DNA from: Lytechinus pictus | Taxonomy: Eukaryota > Echinodermata > Echinoidea > Temnopleuroida > Toxopneustidae | NCBI RefSeq assembly: GCF_037042905.1 | Contig: NC_087249.1 | Coordinates: forward strand, 51,986,901-52,050,900 | Length of the DNA stretch: 64,000 nt | Direction: 5' to 3' | Shown here: positions 1 through 12,500 of the stretch, in pieces | Layout of the letters: the number at the start of each line of letters is the position of its first letter | Position numbering within the stretch: the first letter of the stretch is position 1 | Translations under genes and position numbers: made by a program | Notes under the pieces: generated by a model | What the model saw: the letters and a program-made list of their open reading frames with translations, nothing else | Database searches by the model: none | What the model was told of the DNA's origin: nothing

Positions 1-1575
1 ATTTACTATCATAAGGCAAATCTTACCTTGTTTGAATACAAAACAAGAACATTATTTTAGGGAAAAAGAAAGATACATAAAGTACATATTTACTGAATCG
101 CAATTTACATTCAAGAATAAAGGATATGCCAACAATAAAAATATAATCCTGTCATGTCCTCTGATCATTTTAAGGTTGATTGAAGTACTTAACTCACTTA
201 AGCCAGTTTGAGATTTTTGTACCCAAATAATATCTACATATTGTAAACAGGCCCCAAAAGCGAAAAGGTAGTTTTGAAACTGTGGTTCCACACCATAATT
301 CATGCAAATTTCTTGCATTCATCACATATATTGAGAATGCGTCTAACGATTGCACGCTTTTCTCACAGCCTGCCAAAGTGACATGCGTTACTGAGGTTAC
401 AGATTTAATGAGCCTACCGTTTTTTAACTAACAAGTCCACCGATTGTGTTAATATACATCAATTGGGCTATTCAGAATGAATTGGAAGTGTCGCGTAGTA
501 AAAGCGCCCATGAATTATTGGATGCTCTTAAAATATTGATTGCCATCTATAATATTTGATTCTGACAGCATTGAAGTGAGTGTAAATGATTCATTGGAGT
601 TTATTTGTTTCATTGGAAACCATAAATCAAACTCCTCGCTATCTTCATTATTCAAGAAATGCGATACCTGCTACTTCTAATCTCCAAAACATTAACCCTT
701 TGTCTCCCTTAAGGGGTGGCTTAAATTCAAAGTACAAAACATGGCCAAAGCAATGTAGAGGCTTCACTGTATGAGTTGGTCCAAACTTGATGTTTCCGCA
801 AGTACATGTACATTCATGTTGCTTCATTCTGAGCCATGGTTACCTTCAGGATTTAGTTCGCCAATTTATTGACCTGAATAGAGAATTTTTTAAACAAAAG
901 TATTCAATCTAGCGACCGGTATGAATCTTAAGTCAAATACTTATTTCCTATACTGGCTAAAGAGTTGCACAGACACTTCTATGACTTGATGCTATCACTT
1001 GATTCTTCCAACTCAGAGACAGTGTCCAGTCTATATTCCTATCAGAAACTCAATGAAATCAGAAAGATTTTCAAAAAACAATTCCATCCCAACAAAAAGT
1101 TGATTTGAATAAACAAACACCAGTACAGAAGTCCAATAACCTGAAAGCTTCAATTAATTTCAATTTATTTTCAAGAAGTAGTATTTTTTATTGCCTACCC
1201 TCCTACTTCCCCCTATAGCTATACCATTCATCCAGAACTAACACAAATACAGCAGTCCTATAACCTTATAGCTTCTTTGAATTTTATTTTATTCTCAAGA
1301 AGTACCATCTCTTTCTCCTTGCCTACCCATCTGCTTGACCATACCATTCCCTATACCATTCATCTGGAACTGACACCCATACATCTGTGCTATAACCAGT
1401 CAGATTCTAAGGGTTTTATTTTCAAGAAGGATCACACCGACACTCTTTGTCCTATTTGTCTTTCAAGGCACCCTCCTACACTTCCTTCTATTTTTGATAT
1501 ATATCAAAAATGAAACTCCCATACAGCATACCTGCGCTTCTATCTCGTAGTATTCAATTTGGCCCTATATACCGC
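1..1575. other. Left-edge non-coding sequence downstream of CEP44
   Basis: AT-rich sequence with no exon I can support on either strand. It would hold the CEP44 3' UTR if the stop at 1576 is correct. The short open frames here show no domain or conserved motif. Confidence 0.4.
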
Positions 1576-1755
1576 CTAGTCTACTTGTGCCATGTCCTCC
1601 AAGTCTTCTACTGTGTTCTCCGAGTTTTGTACCCTGGGTAGCTCATTCTCCAAGTTTTGTACCTCCATGTTCTGTTCCCTGAGAAGCCTTTCCTCCAAGT
1701 TTTGTACCCTTTCTTCCAACAATGTGACCCTAGTCTCCAGATCAGTCTGAGCATC
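1576..1755 (-). CDS. CEP44: CEP44 coding exon 6 (coiled coil, terminal in this model)
   Basis: Acceptor ttatcaacag. It encodes DAQTDLETRVTLLEERVQNL, then further heptads ending in DLEDMAQVD and TAG. The R.TLLE core matches the human coiled-coil segment. The words gtacaaaacttggag and gtacaaaactcggag recur three times, so the coiled coil grew partly by short internal duplication. Whether TAG at 1576 is the true end or the exon splices earlier to something beyond the left edge cannot be decided here. Confidence 0.75.
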   Translation of the reverse strand, partial: DAQTDLETRVTLLEERVQNLEERLLREQNMEVQNLENELPRVQNSENTVEDLEDMAQVD

Positions 1756-4700
1756 CTGTTGATAAAAATGATATTCGTGAAGTGATAGTTTCCCTTGGTA
1801 TGGGAATAACATAGCAGACATTAAAGTGAATTACAGTCAACCTGCCCAAGTCGATCTGCACAAGTCAAATAATCGTTTAAGTCTAATGACTGCCTTTCAC
1901 GTCATCTTATCATTTATATTCTAAGGTTTACATATGTTCATTTTTTTCTAAATAAAATAAATTTCTTCAGTCCCATCAGATTCGACTTATGCAAGGATGA
2001 GTAATATCGATAAAAGCCTCGGCATTATTGACTGGAAGACTTATGAGGATTTGTCGGTAATGTTGAGCTTCATATAATGGAGCCCTGCAATAACATGAAA
2101 ATTAAATGTAAAGAGATGTTTTTAAAAATATTACAGCATTTTATAAAGTATTAAAACAATTTTATAGCACAATGATAGTCCGGGTTGCATACAACTGATT
2201 GAGCCTGTATTACTAGCTCACTTTCCCTCATTAATGGTGAGCCATACAAAACAAATTAAAAAAAAATCATGTTATGGCATCTTTAAGATTTTACAGTAAA
2301 AAAACCCCAGGAATATAATAAGCAGTGGATACCTTTTTTTAAAAGGGGATGTTTTTGTCAAACTTTGACAAGCTTTTATTTTTTAATTTTTTTTTTGCCC
2401 CCCCCCCTCCATCCCTGATATTCAACACAGGCTGCATGCAAACAAGGAGTTTTATGTTACTAGCTTACTCTTCATCATGCAGGCTTATTGATTGTGAAAA
2501 AAATTTAAATACTAGTACTTTCACTTTTCTTGATGTAATTAAGTTACAATAATGATTTCAGGTGTTTCATTTGTCATACTATTTTTTACATATTCTGAGT
2601 GAAATCTTTAACTACGTGGCCAAATTGTTATGAATTTGTACTTATTAAAAATCATATCTATGTCAATAAACTCACATTATTCAAAAGGAGGTCAGGTGAA
2701 TACTCTTGGGTGCTGTATCCTCTGAGGGGAACTGGGGTCTTGCCTGTAAAAGAGTAGTTTTGGTAAAAATCTGATAATCTGAAATATACTGGACCATTCG
2801 AATTATAATTATTCGTTTGAAACAATAGGCATGTTAACTAAGCGATTCACGTTGCTCATATGTTTGTTTTCCTCGAAACTAGAAATGAGTATTCATTTAA
2901 ACTAGAAATGAATGGTTTACAATCATTTACAGTTTGTATACAGTGGCCCGTATTCTTAAGTCGGGTTTAACTTAAACTCAGATTTAAAGTTGTGGTTTAA
3001 AATTAAGTATGGATAGCCAATTGTTACATAAAAAACAGTAGAGATATCATATTTCAGCTCATTTGGCTCTCAAATCATTCATAATTGTCTAGAAAGTATA
3101 AATAGATTTTTGTCTGCATCATCGATGAATCAGAAAAGAGCACAGTAAACATAAGAAGCATACAACTTAATAAAAATTTTGACACTTTAGGCTTCCCATT
3201 ATTTTAGCACAGAGTTAGACCATGGTCTAAGTTAAACCTGACCTCAGAATACGGGCCAGTATGTCTGGCAAGTCAATAGAAAGCTTTCACGTTGTCCATT
3301 ACCACGTTTGTTTAAAACTTATGTATATGCTGGAGAGTAAAGAAGGCAGAGAGGAAGAAAAAAGCTGCATTTGAAATAATGGTGCTGGCGTGGGATGCTG
3401 AGGATTTCATGGACTGACAAGAGAACAAACATGTCAATATTTGAAGAGATAAAACCAAGCTACTCCCTTGAGGCTATGGTTTTAAAACAGAGATTAAGAT
3501 ATTTTGGAGACACATTATCAGATCAAAAGGTAGGAGCAGGACATTAGGGTTGGGAAGTTACAAGGCAGAAGGAGAAGAGGAAGATAAAGGAATAGATGGA
3601 AGGAATTACTAAAGCCCCTTTCACAATTGCTGGTGTAAATGTTACAACCGTTGCGATTCTGCGCAACATATATTGTGACCAAATGATCGCAAACGATCGT
3701 ACGAGCAATTGTGAAAGCCCTTAAAGAAACTGGAATATCTTTGAGAGAACTGAACATGCTTTTACAGAATAGAACAGCATGGCGAAAGTTTGTCCGTGGG
3801 GTCACTGGGAGTCAAGAACGACTCGATGGCACTGAACAACTTAACAACATGAAATGTGTGTAAATAGGAGCCTGTTGCAAAAACAGCAGTAATCGAACAT
3901 ATGTGGAATAATCAAAGACATTCTATTGCCGGTCATTACGTCAAACCCTCGTTGGGGAGACGACCGCTGCTCAGACCCTGAACTGCGGTTTTATACCCCA
4001 ACTACAAAAACTTTGTTAGAGGATCCTAGTTCTTTTCAAAGCTTTTTCAACCCTGCATGACCAATTTAATCCCTCTTATCTAATTTTTCACCTCCGCAGG
4101 CAAGCCTGAGCGCGAGCCAGGGTTAAACAATAAACAGCAGTTGTGATAATAAAGCAATATTGACTGGCCTCTTGGCGATACGACATATATCGCCCAAACT
4201 AGATTTATATCGCCCGAGTCGAAGACGAGGGTGATATCAATTTAGTGAGGGCGATATATGTCCTTTCGCCCCCATCAGGCCAGTCAATATTGCTATTATT
4301 TACCAAATCAGACATCTAGAGCAAAAATCGTTAAAATTTAGATATTTAATTTTTTTTATTGAGAATCCATAGTTTCTCATGTTGAGCAGATCCACTGGTC
4401 CACTGAACTTTCCCATTGTGACGTAATTGAAATGACGCGTCCCTGACCTGGGGACGCAGTATCCAGCGTTGTCTCTACTTGATTACCATTATGACGTATA
4501 GCACTGCGCGGTTCAAGGACGCGTACAAAAACGCGTAGAATACCTGGATTAGCGCTGCCTTTTATTGCCCGCTACATTTCCACGCATTTTCTCATTGACT
4601 TTCCTGAGCGGGCAATAAATTGGGCCCGTGGATAAACAATTGGAATTTTATTGACCAGCCATCTGATCCCAGTCTTAAGCAGGCAACAATGTTTCAAAGT

Positions 4701-6551
4701 TGCCCTGCTCAGATGTCTGATACGGTTAATAATACGTAATATCAGCTCTGCATGCAGTAGGTCCTTCGGAATGAAAATTCTGTATTTGATATTTAATCAA
4801 GTTTTCAAAGGCATCTTGTATTTAGAAATCCCATGTTAATTTATTTTAAATTTCAAAGGAAGAAAATCGACCCAGAAATTAAAAAAAATATTAAAGAGAA
4901 TAAAAATGACAGCGGGAAGAGTTTGCTCAATGCTGGGATCGTCAGGCTGGGGTTAATCCCTCTTCTGTAACTTTTCATCTCTGCAGGCAAGCCTGAGCGC
5001 TGAGCCAGGGTTAAACGATAAACAGCAGCTTCAAAACTGGCCTATATCTCTAACAATGATTTTTCCTCATGGAAACTACATGTAAATTTTTTTTTATTTT
5101 GTTGAAAAAAACATGCTGAAACTTAAGCATGAAGGAAACCAGAGTAACATACCTACGATGATGCTCACTGATTGCTTGTGTTCAGCACTCTCACTTATTT
5201 CTGTGCTGTTCAAGAAATCTTTGCCATGGGCGGTAAAGATAACGTCTGGATCTAGAACCCTTGCCTTCCTGCTGGTAGGTCTAGAATTCATGCTTTCTGA
5301 TGAACCTGTGTAAAAAAAATCATCATTCCTTCTAGAAACCAAGAAGAATGTCAGGTTTACTCATTTAAAACACAAATCATACTTGACTAGCTAGACGTGC
5401 TCAAATGGGCCCCATTGCACAAAATGGTAACTTTGCCATCCTGAGTACGTTTCACGGAGTCCTTGCTTTTAATTGGCTGTTGAGCATCATTACCATGGTA
5501 GTTACCACAGGATAGCAAAGTTACCATAATGATAACTTTTATGCAGCAGGACCCTGAGCCCCATTTAATAAACAGTTGGTATGATAGTAACCGTCTTGCT
5601 GGAATGTCAACTATCATGACAACAATGAAAATTCTGCTTTCTGAGACCCGTTACATAAAACTTTTTGCCATAAAAAAACTCTGGCAAACAAAATTATGCC
5701 ATTGAAAATTACACATAAAAAAACTCTGGCCAAAAATTTGCCAGACTTTTTTATGGCAAAAGTTTTATGCAACGGTATCTGGTTGGCTCTTCCAGTGAAA
5801 GTTAACACTCCATCAAGAGCTGCTATCAGAGCAACTTTTTTGTGAAATAGGGCCTTGACATAAGTTGCAAATCTCATATTTCACTGCCTATTCACAGTCA
5901 TAATAGTCTTAAGGTGTCACATATAACTCATACTCGGATAGCATTTGACCCACATTTTTTTTATGATTGACTTGCAATATATACCATGTTTAGATAAAAA
6001 GTACATTCAACATAAACATAATGGCACGACTCAAATAAAACATAGGTACATATAACTAATTAAATAAACAAAGGAAATAAAAAGATATTGACAAAAAACA
6101 TGTTTCTGTAGCTATTAAGAACATTGTTTACAGAGAATACATAATATTTTTTAATGAAATTTCCACTTATTCAGTCCAACATGAATAGAGTGACCTTGAA
6201 TCTGACCTTGTTCGGCGATGGTGCGCAAAGGAGTTTTGCCTCTCGTCAGATCCTTATGTTTATTTCTCACCATGGAAACTACTTCTCTTGTCAAGAGGAT
6301 CTTGTGCTCTGCAAATCCACGGCTGAAAAATTGAGGCCCGGTGATCCGAGGGACATAGTGGAACAGATCCCTCAATACCTGTTAAATTAAAGGAATAAGA
6401 ATATATATATATATATATATATAAATTCTTTCTGAAGAATTAAAGACGAAACTAGTTAAAGTGGAATATTAGAGCATTCTTTGACTATTCTTCATTTAGT
6501 TTGATTATTATATTCTTTCCGTGACGGGGGACATACTTCGTTATTTCATCG

Positions 6552-6583
<32 letters not shown>

Positions 6584-9500
6584 TATATATATTTCAATTC
6601 ATTTTCATTTCATTTATATCCACAAAAGCAGTAAAATAAATGCACTTTGTATAAACATATATCAAACAAAATCATCATGACATAATTATTGTAAAAGTAG
6701 TTAAAAAATCATAAATCATCTTGTAATTTTTAATCTGTCAAAATTTAGGGAATGAGAATATATATATATATATATTTTTTTTTTCTTTTTCTTTTCATTT
6801 CCATTAATATCCATAATAACAGCAAAATAAACACACTTTACATATCAAAATTGTAATAGAATTTAGATGAAATTGAAATGTTATAAAAGTAGTTGAATAA
6901 TTACTAATCATCATGTAAACTAATTTTTGATAGCTCTATCAAAATTATGGAGGAAACATTGAGAAAGAGCTTTGGTATACTATAAAGGCACAGATTATAA
7001 TAAATATACAGCAAATACTACAATAAGGCACCCCAGTTTTTTTTTTTTTTTTTTATTTATGTATGGAACAAAATACAAAAAATAAAATCAATAGTATATT
7101 AGTATACTGTACACAAACATATCTCTTCAGAATAACACATATCTTTTTTTTGACACTCTTAATCTCTTTCTCATATCTTCATAATACTCTCTTCTGGAGC
7201 AAGAATTGGTGTAATAGATATAAATATTCCTTTTTTTTTTTAAATACATAATTCTTGTCAATGTAAGTGTAAACTAGTTTGCTTAATTTTACTTTTTCTT
7301 GCTCTAAATTTTCCACCATAGAGCAATGTACTTATTACATATATGCTGCATGTATCAGGCCTGCATTCATTGTAAAGCACTAGATCTCTTACATCTGGAT
7401 CCCTGGTTATTATAGGTAAGTGTCAAGTTAAGAGCTCAGGGAATAATTTTCCTGGTATCGCATCGCAATTTGCACCAAATTTTTGAAAGACTGCTATGCA
7501 TAAAGTCTTTTGTAAAGCATATATTTACACAGGACTGTAAATTACTTGGCTGCAGAGCTTTTCTCCTATGACCAAAAATGATATTCAAATTTGTAAAGCA
7601 AAATTATTCCCTGGAGCTACATAAGCAAATAAACAAATCACTATACTACCCTCCCCCCACCCTCATCGAGGTATCGGCCCATCAGGGCACAAGAGTCTGA
7701 AGATTGAAGTCATGTACTCAACTCCACAATGGGGAGGTTATAATATACCAATAAACCTGCACTGCACATTGCATATTGCATAATGTATACATATTCTACA
7801 TTATATGCAGAGCATATGTCATGATAATGGGATATATACCCAGTGCATTTTGTGTGTACCCATAAAAGTGTGCCAGTACAATACACTGTGCTTTGTTATT
7901 GCTTTTATGCTAGCTCATATCCTATACACACAAGAATAACACAACAAAGCCATGCATGCACACACAGTGCAAACACACAACCCGTACCCAAGATATTGTT
8001 AAGGTGCTCTTGTAATGGAACTCAGATTGAGTTTTACACAGTGATGCTGCTGGCCAAATCAGTTCACTTTCCCTGCATTTTCTTCAACAACAGAAACAAA
8101 GCATTGTGAATTTATGCAGTAATTTATCTGGGATTCTACATAAAGCTCAGGAACTTAAAACGAATGTGACTGTCACCCTTCTTTAGTAATTTGCCCACAG
8201 GTAAAGTATCTGGGAAACTACAGTGTCTTATGCACATGCATTGGTTCATGCAGTGGTACATGCATGAAGGCCTGTACCTGCATAAGGTTGCTGCATGTGT
8301 GTGTGTTGTACATGTACGTGTAAGCCTAATGTGTACTGACTCAGTTTGGTTATGTGTGAGGTGTGTGTGTATACAGTTTGCAAGCAAAACTAAATCGAGA
8401 AAAATGATCTGATATATTATTGGAAGAAACATAATTATACAATGAATTTTTCAAATAACATCAGTTGCCTGAAAGGTGATTTCATTTTGGAATAGGAATG
8501 TATTCAATTGGTTTTAAATAAAGTATAAAACCAAGTATTAGGCCTAATTACTTATTTCCCTAGCTCATATCCTTTCTGGTTGAAATTAGTTATCCCCGTC
8601 TCTTCTTGTGATGCAAACTACACATAGATTTTAATATAGCCTAGCCTGCTGGGTTTAGCAAGCATGAATACATGTCAAAGTTCATTGTATAATTTTGTAA
8701 TCCTTCAATTAAACCTGTATCTATATAAATTGTCCTCTGCTTTTATAGAGATCTGGGGAATGAAGTTTAGAGTGAATTGGAATGAGGAAATTATAGTATC
8801 GGTAGCATTAAAACATATACATGTAACGGCCTTCAACACATCCAATAATAGAAAAATCATGAACATTATCAAACCTCAAGCTTCATTCTTGGAATGTCAA
8901 CTTTCCTTTTTTTTTTCTCCAATTAACGGTTTGTTTAATTCACATATGACTTTATTAAGTATGTGCTATATTCATCAGATATATATATTATATTGCAGTA
9001 TTATGTGCTATACTTTGAGATATCCATGATCATTATATAGCCTACCACATGTAGGCGAATCAACATTTTGCTCATTTATTTTCCTTTTGAAAATTCGGTT
9101 CATAAAATCAAAAGACAATTTGTATTTGTTTTGTTTCATAAATAAAAAAAAATGTATGTGCCTATACTTTAATTGGTGATAAAATACATAACCCCATATG
9201 CTTGAATTTGTGAAAGTTAAAGCTGAAACTTAAAGGCCACTTCATGCACCCCAACAAAAGTTTATTGCTTTTATGAAAAGAGAGTAATCCAACAAGAATA
9301 ACACTACAAATTTTATCAAACTTGGATGGAAAATAAGTAATGACATTCTTTAATTTTGCCTAAATAAAAAAAAAGTTATATGCACATCTTGATCTTTATG
9401 CAAATGAGGAGACTGATGTCACCCACTCACTACATGCATTTCTTATGTATTTTATTATATGAAATATTCAAATTTTCTCCTCATTGTACATCAAATGTGA

Positions 9501-12500
9501 AATACATGTATGTTGAATTACCATTGCTTTAATATTTTGTGTTTCAGTAAAGTAATTTGTCAAAATGGTATAATAAAAAAAAAGAAGAAATAGTGAGTCA
9601 GGGACATCATTGCATGTCTATTTGCATGCCACCAAGTTTTGCTTTAAAACTTTAAAATGTCATAACTTTCTTATTTTACATCCGATTGGGATGAAATTTT
9701 CGGTGTTATGCTGGCTTGTTTTCTCTCTACTGATTCAAATCAACATTCTTCTGGAGTGGACTTTCCCTTATAAAGATGAAACCATGACGCTTTTAAAGGT
9801 GAAAAATATTTTAATGGCTGCAAATACTGGTTATTCCACATAACAAGTATGTACCATAACAAAGGGTAAACATGCAATTTTATATTAAATGGCACAACTC
9901 AGTCACACAGATGCACAATGTAAGTTGATTTTATTAATACATTCTGATACACTTGCATATCTGGTTCATTACTTACCTATCTTAATACCTGAACCACAAA
10001 CATCAGAATTGACAAAATTTTATATTTTTTTTACAAATACACCTAGACCTAATACCTTCTTTAATTTTGTTTGATCTCCCAACATTGGAGCTAGTATTGG
10101 ACCTAGACCATGTCCTCCACTATGTCCTCTGCATTCTACCTGGTCCAGTGGATGCCAGGACCATGTACAGAACCAGGAACCAGTAAAGAATTCAGCATCA
10201 TTGGACTAGAAGACATCAAAGATGACTATCGATATGCCTTGGAGACTGGACGTATTACCATGGCAACGTATCGCTTTCGGAGTGGTTCTAACGTCGGAAG
10301 CATGCATCGCTTGTGCAAGGTGCTTGGATCCGCAGGTAATCCACACAGCCGACAGCCCCCCAATAAAAAAAAAATGGATGTACCAAACAAACCCAAAAGG
10401 CTGTTTTGACAGTTTTAATTTGGCCCCTATTTTGTCTTTTTATTTTGGTGAACATTGCATTTTTTCCCTGAAAACTAAGGTACCGGTACATGTACATATA
10501 CAGGTATTCCAAATAGTTTGACGAAGATAAAAATAAAACTATGATAAGCTCTTGCATTAATAATTCTCTGTAATTATGAAGAGGACTTGTCTAATTGATA
10601 TGAAATTTTTTGAGCTAATTTGATGACTCCTAGAAAGATTGAATGAGGTCTAACTCTCCTATTGTCTAATTTGCACAATCGTGTGAAAACAAGCATCGTG
10701 TGAAAACAAGCACTTGTGCTTTAATAGACTAGTCAAAAGTTCCTTTGATAGAAAATGTTTTTCTCTTTGTAATGAGTGTTAGGATCATTCAATAATAGTG
10801 AATTATACACCATTTCAAATCTGAGAATCCTCTTTCAGTGGGGATATTAAATTGAATATTAATTATTATACAACTCCCAAGAATGTTCTATAATCTGATT
10901 GGTCCAAATCGGATCACATGATATTCAGCGAATTGCACTATTGCATCCAAAATGCACTATACTGCACTCTGACGTCATACCAAAAGTACTATCCTGCACT
11001 CTGACGTCAGAGTGCAGGATAGTGCGAGGTCTGGAATTATCTAGAATAATCTAGAATTTAGATCAAATATAGCATTCAGGGCAACTCAGTAACATGGGTG
11101 ATAAGGGGGGTTGTATAAAACAAACAATGCACGCATTATTGTGCATAGAGGACCTAAATAATGAACTCTGTGCTCGACTCGCCAAATGGATATACCGCAC
11201 TCGGTCCTGCTGACCTCGGTGCGGTATATCCATTGGCTCTTCTCGCACATCATTCATTATTTGGCCCTGCATGCACGCGCTTACGTGCATTATTTGTATA
11301 CATGTACTAACAACTCTTTGTAAGTCTTGCCATGTCTTGTCACATACATGTATAGTGTACAGGGAATCATTTTCCTGGTATTGCATTACAATTTGCTCCA
11401 CATTTTTAAAGACTGCTATACATAAAGTCTTTTTTATAACATATTTTTACAAAGGACTGTACATTACTTAGTTGAGAGCTTTTCTCTTATGACCAAAGAT
11501 GCTATTAAAATTTGTAAAGCAAAATTATTGTGAATCTATTGACATGACAGGAGATAAATCTCTTTTGGAGGTCGACTTGATGGCATTTATGAATGGAGGC
11601 GAGGATGGGTCTGGAGTCTATACTATCGAAGATGAGAAGGTGAGATCCTGTAATTCCTTCATATTTCACACCCATTACAGCTCTACACTGTGGTTACATG
11701 GATACACAGTAATATGCAGTCTAGTGCCATATACATGTATGTATGGTCAAGTATTCAACTCATTGAATGCAGTGAACAACGGATAATCAAAGCCCTGCCG
11801 GATCTAGCAACAAGTAATTGGTAGAATGGGGTCGAATGAGTGGAGTTCATTCTTGATCATGTAACAGGATAATGGACCTTCTTAGAAATTCAAGATCCTT
11901 GGGCATGAAGTAACTATGCGAGATAATTTTATCATATGCCTCTTTTAAAAAAGTTTTTGAAGAGCAGTTAGAGATTCTATTAAAAAAATGATTGATTTAT
12001 CTCTATCTGACTAATGAAATATTATTATCTGTAGTATGAACCACACAATCACATTGTGATGTGGGCCCATCAAAGCTCATTAGGGAAGGTCATTTGAATC
12101 ATATTTTACCAACATTTCTAATCAGACTAATGGTCAACAAGGTGGAACTAAAAATAAAAATATTTCAATTTTTATTCTTATTTATAAAAGAAAATACTAC
12201 AGTAGGGTAAACTTTATAAGAGAGATCATGAGAGCTGTGTCAAGGAATAAATTTCAAGTTTCATAAAATACGAATTTAAGTTCAAACAAGTGGAACGCCT
12301 CTGGCAGTCTTGCCCGCATTATGCGATTCAATATAGCAGCAGTGCTGACTTTGAAAACAGCTATTGAATAATTAGTCGCAAAAGAAAACACTCATATGAT
12401 AATAAAATTCTATGTTCGTTGACCCAACATGAACTTTGACCATGATCATGTGACCTACTAAGACATGTGCAAAACATACTTAATTACCCTTATGTTATGT

